In this document: positions 27,324 through 35,279 of the stretch, piece after piece
Layout of the letters: each line of letters begins with the position of its first letter
How positions within the stretch are numbered: the first letter of the stretch is position 1
NCBI RefSeq assembly: GCF_003351785.1
Contig: NZ_CP031230.1
Span: 3,014,501-3,078,500 of the forward strand
Length of the DNA stretch: 64,000 nt
From: Sporosarcina sp. PTS2304
Lineage (GTDB): Bacteria; Bacillota; Bacilli; Bacillales_A; Planococcaceae
Direction: 5' to 3'
Position numbers and translations under genes: made by a program
The notes under the pieces: model-generated
Database searches by the model: none
Told to the model about the DNA's origin: nothing
What the model saw: the letters and a program-made list of their open reading frames with translations, nothing else

Positions 27324-28657
27324 CAAGCTTATTGATTATCCAAAGAAAGGAATTGGCATTTGGAAGTGAGGTGCTTTTGACAAGTAGTTGTAGAGGTTGT
27401 GTTCGTCCAGAAGCTAGAGTGGCTCCAGTGCGGTGCAGAAAATGGGTGTACGTGTTAGGATTCTCCCTACAGAACCGGACGCTTTCCTGAGGGGGCGCGG
27501 CGGACTCGCCAGAAGTGCGTTGGCGATTACGCCTGTCACCCTGATCCTCCAGGAGTCGCCGGTTCTTCCGGGAGAATCCTTGAGGTTTTGTCGGCAAGTC
27601 AGTTATTGTTCGTCCAGAAATTGGAGCAGGGGAAGTGACTTCTTCTTTGGTGGTGCAGAAAAAGAGTATACGTGTTAGGATTCTCCCTACAGAACCGGAC
27701 GCTTTCCTGAGGGCACGCGGCGGACTCGCCAGAAGTTCTTTGGCGATTACGCCTGTCAAATGCAAAGATGTGCTCCTTCTCGCTGCGCTTCACTCGCAAA
27801 AGCCGTCCTTCGCAACGGCTCTTGCTGATCCTCCAGGAGTCGCCGGTTCTTCCGGGAGAATCCTTGACTTTGTATTCGTAAGTCAGTTGGTGTTCGTCCA
27901 GAAATTAAGTATGGTATGTTCCGCTTCCTGAACAGTGTGGGTGAAGCTTTGGATTGCCTGAGTGAATGCATATAGAGTCATAGCTGTTTCCACTCAGTTC
28001 GTCGAAACAGTCATAGTAGCTAGCAACACGTCACCGCTTTTTAACTTCAAAAACGGTCGCATTGTATTAGACAAGTCTAATTAGTGGGTCTTTCACCACC
28101 TACAAAGAGTGATCAAACTGTCTTGCACACACTAAGTACGGCTGAAGCTGGAAGACGATCGACTCCGGGAGGATCAGGGTGACAGGTGTAACTCGCAACG
28201 CACTTTTGCGAGGTCCACCGCGCCCCCTCCGGAAAGCGTATCGTCTGGAAGCGCAAGCCGCATGACATTCTAAGTTAGCCTTTCTCCATCTAAAAAACGA
28301 GTATAAAGTACCTGACAAGCCCACGTAGTCTTCACTACCTACAAAGAGTGATCAACCTGTCTTGCACACACTAAGTTCGACTGGAGCTGGAAGACGATCG
28401 ACTCCGGGAGGATCAAGGGTGACAGGTGTAATTCGCAATGCACTTTTGCGAGGTCCACCGCGTCCCCACCGGAAAGCGTAACGCCCTCCAGCGCAAGCCG
28501 TAAGACACTTTAAGTCAGCCTTACTCCATCTAATAAACGAACATGAAGTAGCAGACAAGCCCACGTAGTCTTTCACCCCATCCAACGGCCATAGTTAAAA
28601 TCGTTTTACACTAAATGAACGAGAGAATTATATATAATACTGTTAATCAACAAGCTT
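27324..28657 (-). repeat. R3: 1.3-kb composite repeat with terminal inverted repeats
   Basis: The two ends are inverted copies: AAGCTTATTGATTATCC at 27325 and, on the other strand from 28656, AAGCTTGTTGATTAACA. Inside, read left to right: repeat C (27326-27405), module 2 (27458-27579), module 2 with insert (27678-27863), linker, module 1 (28153-28246), module 1 with a decayed 3' arm (28392-28490), then the TATAATTC-containing edge. It is the most complete copy. Near-duplicate flanks ACTATAGAAA (27314) and ACTATTAGAAA (28658) may be a target duplication. There is no credible gene inside. Confidence 0.85.
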
Positions 28658-28695
28658 ACTATTAGAAATATAGAACAGAAAAGGGGAGAAGAGTT

Positions 28696-29325
28696 ATGCA
28701 ATCACCATTTACATTTACACACTCTGCACCAACGAAAGAGACTGGAAAGCAACCAGCGTTATTTTTACTTCATGGAATGGGGAGTCATGAAGGAGATTTA
28801 CCACAATTAGTTCAAGACTTTACAGAAAGTCATCACATATTCAGTTTGCGCGGGCCGGTTGTCCAAGCACCTGGTTATGCGTTCTTCACGATAGAAGAAG
28901 AAGGCAAGCCGGAACGTCAAGTATTTGATAAAGTTCTCGTTTATATTCAGTCATTTATCCGAGAAGCAATTCAAGAATATAACTTGGATTCAGAACGCTT
29001 AATAGTTATCGGTTTTAGCCAAGGAGCTGTACTTGCTCAGGCGCTAGGACTGACTCTGATTCCCTCACTTCAAGGTGTTGTGGCATTAAGTGGTTATGTA
29101 CCAGAATTCGTCAAGAATGAATATGCAAAGCAATCGGTAGAGAACCAACATGTTTTCATATCACACGGTGACTACGATTATGTGATTTCTCCTCAATCTG
29201 GAGTAGAAAGTAAAGAGTACTTTGAATCATTAGGGGCGAATGTCACATTTAACACGTATCCGGATGGACATGGTGTAACACCGGAGAACCAACGTGATTT
29301 AACAGCGTTTTTACATTCTCTATAA
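28696..29325 (+). CDS. Phospholipase/carboxylesterase-type alpha/beta hydrolase
   Basis: A 209-residue hydrolase. LFLLHGMGSHEGDLPQLV gives the oxyanion-side HGMG, VIGFSQGAVLAQAL the nucleophile Ser in GFSQG, SHGDYDYVISP the acid Asp, and YPDGHGVTPE the catalytic His. This is the order and size of the Abhydrolase_2 family (bacterial carboxylesterases of about 200-220 residues). It should act in the cytoplasm on small esters. The substrate is unknown. ATG 28696 follows GGGGAGAAG. The next gene starts 12 nt downstream, so they may be co-transcribed. Confidence 0.88.
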   Translation: MQSPFTFTHSAPTKETGKQPALFLLHGMGSHEGDLPQLVQDFTESHHIFSLRGPVVQAPGYAFFTIEEEGKPERQVFDKVLVYIQSFIREAIQEYNLDSERLIVIGFSQGAVLAQALGLTLIPSLQGVVALSGYVPEFVKNEYAKQSVENQHVFISHGDYDYVISPQSGVESKEYFESLGANVTFNTYPDGHGVTPENQRDLTAFLHSL

Positions 29326-29337
29326 GGAGCTGACTAT

Positions 29338-30225
29338 ATGAAAGTGCAACCTTTCTGGGGAATCATGCTAATCATCGGCATCGTTTGGATTAGTAATTAT
29401 ATGTACGCTTATAGTCAAAAGCTTGATCAGCCAGTTTTTTTGAACCATTACATTGATTACCACTTATCGGAGGAACAGTATACTCCATTTTATTTTCTAA
29501 CAAATAAAGAAGATTCTTCGTTTATTCAAGTAGTGGAAGTAGGCGATATTCGTGGATACCCTGATCGTTTTGGTGAGCATAATGGGATTGAAACGATAGA
29601 GCAATTTGGACGCTATTCTTTGAAAAGAGTAATGATTCGGTTCGACGAAGAAGCAGTGGACACTTTAACGGAACCAGTACGTTTTGATAAAATGAATGTG
29701 TATTTTTCCGAGCAAAGCGAAACGATTTATCCGATAGGGCAAATAGTATTCCATCCGTTACGGGAAGAATATAGACCGTTTACGACTAGCTCCGTTTCTG
29801 GAGGAAATCATACGGAATCTCGCCTCACTGTAGATGAAGAGTTAGTGATCGATTCTGTAAACACCTCATTTGATGAGTTGCTGGATGAGCGCTTGATGAT
29901 TAAATTGTCTAGCGCTTCACTAAACAAAGAGAAGTCTAACAAAGTACTGTCGAGTAATGAAGAGTGGAATCAGACGAAAGGAATCGATCGTCGTGACGTA
30001 GAGCTTCCACTTGTTTTGGATAAAGGGGACTATCTAACTGTTAAAAGTTATGCTGAACCTTCTTTACATGCTGTACTTATGATAGCTATTGAAATAAAAG
30101 GTACAACGAAAGCGGGCGCTCCTTTCACTGCGAAGGAAGGCTATGTGCAATTCGAACCATCGATCAACAAACAGCAAGTGGAGCGACTGATTAAGCAGAG
30201 AACGGAGGCAGACGCGAATGAATAA
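29338..30225 (+). CDS. Membrane-anchored protein, unknown function
   Basis: A 295-residue protein. One N-terminal helix (WGIMLIIGIVWISNYMYAY) anchors a long hydrophilic domain presumed to be outside the cell. It is rich in beta-like stretches (FYFLTNKEDSSFIQVVEVGD, RYSLKRVMIRFDEEAV, DYLTVKSYAEPSLHAVLMIA). I recognise no family or catalytic motif. SD AAGGAG lies 9 nt before ATG 29338. The next gene overlaps by 8 bp, so the two products may work together. Confidence 0.7.
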   Translation: MKVQPFWGIMLIIGIVWISNYMYAYSQKLDQPVFLNHYIDYHLSEEQYTPFYFLTNKEDSSFIQVVEVGDIRGYPDRFGEHNGIETIEQFGRYSLKRVMIRFDEEAVDTLTEPVRFDKMNVYFSEQSETIYPIGQIVFHPLREEYRPFTTSSVSGGNHTESRLTVDEELVIDSVNTSFDELLDERLMIKLSSASLNKEKSNKVLSSNEEWNQTKGIDRRDVELPLVLDKGDYLTVKSYAEPSLHAVLMIAIEIKGTTKAGAPFTAKEGYVQFEPSINKQQVERLIKQRTEADANE

Positions 30226-30787
30226 AGCATTCCGTTTACTGTTTTGGGGATATGTATTTGTGTTTTTTCGTGTCCATGTGTACATTGATTTACTGGCAGC
30301 GCCAATTGGTTATTATATGATTTATTCGGGCGCAAGAATCATGTCTCAACAAATTCATGAAACGAAAAAAGTCGAACTTGTAGCATTCATAGGTGTGTTG
30401 ATCTCGGTACCTGGTGTATTTGTAAATTTATCGGAAGTTTCCAGTGGCGGCTGGATGTTGTATGCGGAAGGATTGTTCGTCTGGAAAATAATCGTTGTGT
30501 ATTATCTTTTTGCTACATGGAAGACCGCAATTCAACAAGTAGGTTTTGCGCGTGTACGAAGCAGAGTTCAGTTGACATATATGTGGTATATGGGAATTCA
30601 CTTTCTGATGTTACTCGTGACAGCGTTCTCGCTGAACATCGGAGGAGATTATTGGACGATTTTGTATAGTACAGTAAGCGTGCTAGTCGTACTAATAGAT
30701 ATTGCTTTACTTATTCTGATCGCTTCATTACGTCGAATAGATTGGCGAGCTGCTAAAGAAAACGTCATTCATATACCTGTTGATTAA
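30218..30787 (+). CDS. Multi-pass membrane protein, unknown function
   Basis: A 189-residue protein with about five helices (LLFWGYVFVFFRVHVYIDLL, IGVLISVPGVFVNL, GLFVWKIIVVYYLFATW, MGIHFLMLLVTAFSLNIGG, VLVVLIDIALLILIASL). There is no recognised family. It overlaps the preceding gene by 8 bp, indicating translational coupling. Its last codons (CCTGTTGATTAA) coincide with the left-edge motif of the composite repeats (TGTTGATTAA), so an element end may have set its stop codon. Confidence 0.7.
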   Translation: MNKAFRLLFWGYVFVFFRVHVYIDLLAAPIGYYMIYSGARIMSQQIHETKKVELVAFIGVLISVPGVFVNLSEVSSGGWMLYAEGLFVWKIIVVYYLFATWKTAIQQVGFARVRSRVQLTYMWYMGIHFLMLLVTAFSLNIGGDYWTILYSTVSVLVVLIDIALLILIASLRRIDWRAAKENVIHIPVD

Positions 30788-30822
30788 GCATATTGTGTAT
30801 AATTCACTCATTGATTTATTTG
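30774..30822 (+). repeat. Solo left edge of the composite repeat
   Basis: CTGTTGATTAAGCATATTGT followed by GTATAATTCACTCATTGATTT matches the left edges at 3524, 28600 (inverted) and 53185. No hairpin modules follow. Confidence 0.6.
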
Positions 30823-30957
30823 AAAGCGTGAAAAGGATTTGCAAGACTTACGAGATACGGACTTATTAGTAGTTTGCAATAAAGATGAACTTATGGAAAT
30901 AGTGGAGGAGTATAAGGATTATTTATTAAACCCAAATGATCCTAATTTGAATTACTA

Positions 30958-32417
30958 GGTACTGTCAATAATTTTGTGTAAATGACTTTTCAACCTCTCA
31001 AGGTAGATGATCACCTTCGTATTCAAATAGATTTGTTCGAAGTGTTGATTTGGGTGTCTAGGAAAGGGCTAGCCCTTTCCTAGACACCCAAATTTCGCGC
31101 TGGCACGTCCCGGTTAGGTTGTCGGTTCATGTAGCTGCTCAAACATCTCTTCCAACTCTGCACGTGCCTGATTGAAGCCGATGTGGCAACGTGAGGCGAA
31201 ACGTAGATTGTAGTCCTCGAACTGCGTCACTAAAAAGCGTTCTAGTGATTCTTCATTTGGGAACTGTTCCTTGCGCTTTGTATATTTTTTGATTTGCTTA
31301 TTGAACGACTCAATTAAATTGGTCGAGTAGATGCTTCGCCAAATTGCTTTTGGAAACTGATAAAACGTCAGTAAATACGAGTTATTTAGTAAGCCTTGTG
31401 TAACTTTTTTGTACGATTTTCTCCATTTCTCGCAGAACTGCCTAAGTGCTAGCTCAGCTGCTTTGGCGTCCTTTGCCTGGTGAATCGTTTTAAAATCTTC
31501 GCAGACTTCCTTGCGATCCTCTACGCGTACTTTATGCATAATATTGCGACCAACATGAACTAAACAGACTTGATATTTTGCTTTTGGAAACACAGTGAAA
31601 ACAGCTTCTGCCATGCCTTTTAAGCCGTCTGATACGAATAATAAGACGTCTTCTACACCACGGTCTTTCAGCTCTTCTAGTAGCTCTTGCCAGTTGTAAG
31701 CAGACTCGGTTGGGGCAATCGTGTAAGCGAGTACCTCTTTAGAGCCGTCTTCCCGAATACCAACAGCGATATAGACGGCTTCTTTAGACACCGTATCACG
31801 ACGCATGGCAATATACGTCGCATCTAAATACACGCATACGTAACGATTATGCAACGAACGGTTGTTGAATGCATCGACTGTTTCTGAAACCGCTTTTGTC
31901 ATATTCGAAATCGTTTGAGGCGTATAGTGATGGCCATACATTTTTTCGATTAACTGGGCAATTTCAGCCATCGTAATGCCTTTTTTAAACAGGTGAATCA
32001 CCGTATCTTCAAGCGTATCATTCGAACGCTTATACGGAGCTACGGTCTGTTGTTTGAACTCACCATTGCGATCACGTGGAATTTGAATGGCTAAATCGCC
32101 GTACTCCTTGTGAAGCGTACGCGAATAAGACCCATTGCGTGAGTTGCCTGAATTAAAGCCCATACGGTCATATTTTTCATAATCTAGAAATTCCGTTAAC
32201 TCTGTCACAAGTAGCGAGTTGATCGCCATTTCCAAGTGCGAACGAAAAACCTCGGTAATATCTTGTTTTTTTACTAGTGCATCGATAATTTCTGTTGTAA
32301 ACTGATTCATAGGGAAGACCTCTTTTCTAGGATTGGTTGTGGTGACTTAATTCTATCAAGAAAAGGTCTTCCTTTTTACATGGAATTTTTCATTTACACA
32401 AAATATTTTATACTCTC
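30958..32417 (-). mobile_element. IS256-family insertion sequence, complete
   Basis: A 1460-bp element. The ends are imperfect 28-bp inverted repeats sharing the inner block ATTTTGTGTAAATGA. It is flanked by an 8-bp direct repeat AATTACTA (30950-30957 and 32418-32425), as expected for IS256-type transposition. It encodes one intact transposase on the reverse strand. Intact ends, duplication and frame suggest a recent, possibly active insertion. Confidence 0.9.
31114..32310 (-). CDS. IS256-family transposase
   Basis: A 398-residue transposase with the DDE-type Mutator/IS256 layout: N-terminal LLVTELTEFLDYEKYDRMG, the first catalytic region VCVYLDATYIAMRRDTVSKE, the second LFVSDGLKGMAEAVFTVFPK with YQVCLVHVGRNI, and the C-terminal STNLIESFNKQIKKYTKRKE carrying the Glu. 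The length is normal (about 390-410) and no stop or frameshift is seen. GGTCTTCCCT-type purine-rich sequence on the reverse strand (AGAGGTC) precedes the ATG at 32308-32310. Confidence 0.95.
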   Translation of the reverse strand: MNQFTTEIIDALVKKQDITEVFRSHLEMAINSLLVTELTEFLDYEKYDRMGFNSGNSRNGSYSRTLHKEYGDLAIQIPRDRNGEFKQQTVAPYKRSNDTLEDTVIHLFKKGITMAEIAQLIEKMYGHHYTPQTISNMTKAVSETVDAFNNRSLHNRYVCVYLDATYIAMRRDTVSKEAVYIAVGIREDGSKEVLAYTIAPTESAYNWQELLEELKDRGVEDVLLFVSDGLKGMAEAVFTVFPKAKYQVCLVHVGRNIMHKVRVEDRKEVCEDFKTIHQAKDAKAAELALRQFCEKWRKSYKKVTQGLLNNSYLLTFYQFPKAIWRSIYSTNLIESFNKQIKKYTKRKEQFPNEESLERFLVTQFEDYNLRFASRCHIGFNQARAELEEMFEQLHEPTT

Positions 32418-32492
32418 AATTACTATCAATTAGTTCACATTTTTGAACAAAAGGGTATATAATAAAAGTAATCAAGAAAGGTGGTGTTTTGC

Positions 32493-32837
32493 ATGGTAAC
32501 AGTATATCAGCTTGAACAAGAGCTGTTAAGAGAAAAACAGTCGTTAAAAGCCACGACAACTTATCGTCAACAAACGGCAGAATTATCTTTACAAGTATTG
32601 AAAACGGTGCAAGATACAGCACCATTTTTCAATAGAACGGATGCACAAAAAGTAGTATCAGCTGTATTAAGATCAGCCAATAAACATCGCCAATTAGACG
32701 TAGCCAAGATGCTACACGTGCTATTTGTACAAATGAACAATCACGAAAATTATTCGGCAGAATTTCAACATAAACTTGCTGCACGAAAACGCAATCGTGG
32801 TCGAGTATCGCTAATTTTTACTAAAAAGACTGAATGA
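32493..32837 (+). CDS. Small soluble helical protein, unknown function
   Basis: A 114-residue protein starting MVTVYQLEQELLREKQSLKA. It is mostly helical and charged (QQTAELSLQVLKTVQDTAPF, RTDAQKVVSAVLRSANKHRQ) with a basic tail (RKRNRGRVSLIFTKK). No family is recognised. ATG 32493 follows AAAGGTGGTG. The gene starts only 76 bp after the insertion element, so it may be affected by it. A hairpin terminator follows. Confidence 0.6.
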   Translation: MVTVYQLEQELLREKQSLKATTTYRQQTAELSLQVLKTVQDTAPFFNRTDAQKVVSAVLRSANKHRQLDVAKMLHVLFVQMNNHENYSAEFQHKLAARKRNRGRVSLIFTKKTE

Positions 32838-32838
32838 G

Positions 32839-32877
32839 AGAAGGTTGATCTGATTTGCTAGATTAGCCTTCTTTTTA
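32839..32877 (+). terminator. Terminator after the 114-residue protein gene
   Basis: GAGAAGGTTGATCT pairs imperfectly with AGATTAGCCTTCT and is followed by a T5 run. Confidence 0.65.
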
Positions 32878-32894
32878 TATAAATTAGTGAGTGC

Positions 32895-33101
32895 ATGTAC
32901 GCAACCCAATTCATTCTGGGTTTAGGATGGCTCCTAATGCCCGTCTGGTGTATTGTGTTTTGTTTGAATTTAGTTTCTATAGTAAAAAAGGTAAAACATG
33001 AAGAAAAAACGGCTGTCAACACTGTCTGGCTAATTATATCGTTTACGATTATTATGTGGACCACTGCGTCACAGTCAATAGTTTTTGGATTAGTTGAATA
33101 A
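32895..33101 (+). CDS. Possible two-helix membrane microprotein
   Basis: A 68-residue frame, MYATQFILGLGWLLMPVWCI onwards, with two hydrophobic helices separated by a charged KKVKHEEKT turn. That is a plausible small membrane protein. The ribosome-binding site is weak (GTGAGTGC), so expression is uncertain. Confidence 0.4.
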   Translation: MYATQFILGLGWLLMPVWCIVFCLNLVSIVKKVKHEEKTAVNTVWLIISFTIIMWTTASQSIVFGLVE

Positions 33102-33178
33102 ATAGCTCACTTTTGAAAAGTTGTCCGGATAATGATCGGAATGTGTACCAATTTTTGTACATAACATAACTAGTACCT

Positions 33179-33337
33179 ATGAAACTTTTACTAGTGATTT
33201 TACTTGTAGGATTCTTCAGTTGTCGTATTCAAGTAGATGAGTCTCCAAAGTCGAGTTTCTGGAGCCAATTTGCACTTGCTTCTTATCTCCTGATGTTACT
33301 CGTTGTTTTACTTTACTTGGTGGGATTTCACAAGTAG
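33179..33337 (+). CDS. Possible 52-residue lipoprotein-like peptide
   Basis: MKLLLVILLVGFFSCRIQVD has a basic start, a hydrophobic core and a cysteine at a lipobox-like position (GFFSC). A second hydrophobic stretch follows before the stop. No clear ribosome-binding site is present. It could be a remnant. Confidence 0.3.
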   Translation: MKLLLVILLVGFFSCRIQVDESPKSSFWSQFALASYLLMLLVVLLYLVGFHK

Positions 33338-33379
33338 GCATATCGTTATTTAACCCTATTGTTTGGATTATGTTAGTCA

Positions 33380-33660
33380 TTAGCGTTTTTGATATTCTAA
33401 TAAGGACAATTGACCTTGATAAGCATGAATCTCATCTATAAACTTCATTTGTATTTCTACTTTTCCCTTTGTAAGGGGACGCCCCGCAATACATGATCTC
33501 ACTTTAAGATTATAATCCTTCGCAAAAGCAGCGAATCGACTGTTTACTTTCCCAGGGCTATTCTCTCTTCACGGTACATCCATAATAGTTTTTGGGTTAT
33601 CAGTTACAATCTCCTTTTTCTCCATCGCTCGTTTCAAAGGGGATATTCTCTTTCCAGTCA
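33380..33660 (-). pseudogene. IS21-family istA transposase relic
   Basis: The reverse strand reads EKKEIVTDNPKTIMDVP, a TGA stop, then ENSPGKVNSRFAAFAKDY and on through VRSCIAGRPLTKGKVE and MKFIDEIHAYQGQ before a stop at 33380-33382. VTDNPKTIMD, FAAFAKDY, CIAGRPxTKGKVE and MKxxDEIHAYQG are hallmarks of the IstA transposase of IS21-type elements. Only about 90 of roughly 400-500 residues remain and an in-frame stop interrupts them. No istB is present. Confidence 0.75.
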
Positions 33661-33749
33661 TGCTTGACTAGCACTCAAACTCCATCCATTCCAGATTGCA
33701 CTCCAATAAAATCGTCTGTTAATTCATAAAATATGTTACAATAACTTTA

Positions 33750-33792
33750 AAGTGGGCTTGTTCCGTTAACGGGCCAGATTGTATTAATTGAA
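33750..33792 (+). repeat. Cassette-strip intergenic motif a
   Basis: CCGTTAACGGGCCAGATTG, related to motifs b-e downstream of each following gene. The GGGCCAGATT word recurs at 35110. Confidence 0.5.
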
Positions 33793-33854
33793 TGTGTTAA
33801 ATCGTAAAATTTTACGGTTTTCTGAAATGAGTAAGTCGAAGGAGAGCTTTAAGA

Positions 33855-34301
33855 ATGATTAGTTGGAATATAAGAAAAGCAGATTTAAATGATGCTGGTG
33901 AACTTCAGAAATGCATGCATAAAGCTTATTTAAAGTATTCGGATAGGATAAATATTAAAACTCTACCTCCAATGAATGTAAATTATAAGGATGAAATAGC
34001 ATCTTTTCCGGTTTGGATTGTTGAGTTTAATAATCAAATAATCGCTGGATTAGTATTAGTATTTGAAGAAGATTATGCATCACTTGCTAACATTGCTATA
34101 GATCCTGACTTTCAAGCTAAAGGGTTAGGAAAGTTTTTGCTGAAATTTGCAGAACAAGAGACTAGGAGTAAAGGATATACAGAGATGAAATTGGCTACTC
34201 ATGTTTTATTCACTGAAAATGTATTGTTTTATAATAAACAAGGGTGGATTCTCGTAGATCAAGATGAAACTAAGGTATATATGAAAAAATATTTGAAATG
34301 A
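33855..34301 (+). CDS. GNAT-family N-acetyltransferase
   Basis: A 148-residue GNAT protein. IRKADLNDAGELQKCMHKAY forms the N-terminal helices, IIAGLVLVFEEDYASLANIA the central strand, IDPDFQAKGLGKFLLKFAEQ the acetyl-CoA-binding motif A (Q-x-x-G-x-G/A), and LFYNKQGWILVDQDETKVYM the C-terminal strand. The acceptor substrate is unknown. ATG 33855 follows GGAGAG. It is AT-rich compared with flanking core genes and is followed by motif b, consistent with an accessory cassette. Confidence 0.88.
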   Translation: MISWNIRKADLNDAGELQKCMHKAYLKYSDRINIKTLPPMNVNYKDEIASFPVWIVEFNNQIIAGLVLVFEEDYASLANIAIDPDFQAKGLGKFLLKFAEQETRSKGYTEMKLATHVLFTENVLFYNKQGWILVDQDETKVYMKKYLK

Positions 34302-34302
34302 G

Positions 34303-34345
34303 ATTTTCACAATCGGGCGCGTTTGTGAAAGTGATTTATGGCAAT
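34303..34345 (+). repeat. Cassette-strip intergenic motif b
   Basis: TTTTCACAATCGGGCGCGTTTGTGAAAGTG: CACAA and TTGTG arms around the GGGCGCG core shared with motifs c and e (split: CACAATCGGGCGCG, then TTTGTG). Confidence 0.5.
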
Positions 34346-34400
34346 TCTATAGGCGGGTCATATTGATGTACTTAGGTTGAATAAAAAAGGAGTGAATTGC

Positions 34401-34730
34401 GTGAAGCTGTGGAATGACGCTGTTTTTAAAAAAAGTTTTGTTTTTCTATTCCTATTATGTTTTCTTTTAGTAGCTTGCAGTAACGAAGGTGAAGAAGCTA
34501 AAGGCGAAATGGATATAAAGGGAAATATTGTAGAAATAGATAGCTCTGAAAATAGTATCTTGGTTGAGGATGATCAAAAAGGTTTAACCTGGGTAGCACT
34601 GCATGAAAATGGAGATATCAAAGATTATGAAGAAGGACAAGAAGTTGCAGTATGGGTAGATGGTGGAATAGACACTTCTTCACCTGCTTCTACAAAAGCA
34701 TTAAATATTGAAATCATAAATCCGAAATAA
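34401..34730 (+). CDS. Small lipoprotein, DUF3221/YobA-like
   Basis: A 109-residue protein, VKLWNDAVFKKSFVFLFLLC, with lipobox LLVAC at the end of the hydrophobic stretch, then a short linker and one beta-barrel-like domain (MDIKGNIVEIDSSENSILVE ... GQEVAVWVDGG ... STKALNIEII). The pattern is that of DUF3221 lipoproteins. I chose the GTG at 34401 because AAAAAAGGAGTG lies just upstream. An earlier TTG at 34377 lies before that site. Role unknown. Confidence 0.7.
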   Translation: MKLWNDAVFKKSFVFLFLLCFLLVACSNEGEEAKGEMDIKGNIVEIDSSENSILVEDDQKGLTWVALHENGDIKDYEEGQEVAVWVDGGIDTSSPASTKALNIEIINPK

Positions 34731-34737
34731 TGATAGT

Positions 34738-34802
34738 TCCATTCCGAAATCGGGCGCGTTTGTGTAAAAAGAATCGTGCCCATACCGCAATCGGTACATT
34801 TT
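34738..34802 (+). repeat. Cassette-strip intergenic motif c
   Basis: CCGAAATCGGGCGCGTTTGT, then GTAAAAAGAATCGTGCCCAT and ACCGCAATCGG. GGGCGCG can pair with CGTGCCC. The GTAAAAAGAATCGTGCCCAT block is repeated exactly in motif d. Confidence 0.7.
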
Positions 34803-34839
34803 CTGAATATAGGGTAACGAAGAAGAGGAGGAGATAATC

Positions 34840-35058
34840 ATGCCACGTTGCACTAACTGTAATTACAAATGGAATGCCAAAGACATAATCGCTTTTGGAT
34901 TTTCAAAGAAGGGAAAAGACTGTCCCAATTGTGGTGACAGACAATACATCTCTGCTGAATCGCAGAGGTTATTAACTTTGGGATGGTTAAGTCTACTATT
35001 TGTTCCGTTTATTATTTCTAAAATTAAATTAAGTGGAAAAGATGAACCCCTTTGGTAA
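34840..35058 (+). CDS. CXXC-20-CXXC zinc-ribbon membrane protein
   Basis: A 72-residue protein with CTNC (4-7) and CPNC (about 29-32), matching the small CXXC-20-CXXC family, followed by one membrane helix (LGWLSLLFVPFIISKI). It would bind one zinc on the cytoplasmic face. Function unknown. ATG 34840 follows AGGAGGAG. It sits between motifs c and d. Confidence 0.75.
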   Translation: MPRCTNCNYKWNAKDIIAFGFSKKGKDCPNCGDRQYISAESQRLLTLGWLSLLFVPFIISKIKLSGKDEPLW

Positions 35059-35118
35059 TTCCATAAATGAGCGCAATTGTGTAAAAAGAATCGTGCCCAT
35101 ACCGCAATCGGGCCAGAT
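35059..35118 (+). repeat. Cassette-strip intergenic motif d
   Basis: GAGCGCAATTGTGTAAAAAG, then AATCGTGCCCATACCGCAAT and CGGGCCAGATT. It shares about 38 contiguous bases with motif c (from TGTGTAAAAAG) and GGGCCAGATT with motif a. Confidence 0.7.
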
Positions 35119-35144
35119 TATTTAAAACTAGGTGGTGATTAACC

Positions 35145-35279
35145 ATGTACGAACTAAAGGATTCTTATTTTGTCATCTTTGATACGCAATCAATGGTTAT
35201 AGGCGGGGTTGCCATTGCATTAGCAGTGATTGGATTTTTCTTTTTTAGAAATAAAAGAAGAAAAAATCATAGTCAATGA
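35145..35279 (+). CDS. 44-residue single-helix membrane protein
   Basis: MYELKDSYFVIFDTQSMVIG, then VAIALAVIGFFFFRNKRRKN and HSQ. One hydrophobic helix followed by a strongly basic tail predicts an N-out/C-in small membrane protein. The ribosome-binding site GGTGGTGAT is well placed before ATG 35145. No family recognised. It is bracketed by motifs d and e like its neighbours. Confidence 0.6.
   Translation: MYELKDSYFVIFDTQSMVIGGVAIALAVIGFFFFRNKRRKNHSQ

Larger units (their letters stand above)
30824..32462 (+). pseudogene. Small gene split by the IS256-family insertion
   Basis: A reading frame runs through 30824-30957 (KREKDLQDLRDTDLLVVCNK, then DELMEIVEEYKDYL) and stops in a TAG whose final G is the first base of the insertion element. 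After the second copy of the target duplication the same frame continues from 32426 (YQLVHIFEQKGI) to TAA at 32460-32462. Removing the element and one duplication restores a frame of about 57 codons. The start is unclear because an upstream TGA lies at the repeat edge, so the gene may already have been truncated. Function unknown. Confidence 0.65.

Noticed and set aside
27241..27971. Several overlapping open frames on both strands in R3
   Set aside because: GC-rich hairpin modules keep frames open in both directions. The translations are Arg/Pro/Ser-rich and differ in length between copies.
33660..33720. A new dispersed family shared with 59700-59755
   Set aside because: The similarity covers only about 40-50 bases in two places with no ends or structure, too little to define an element.
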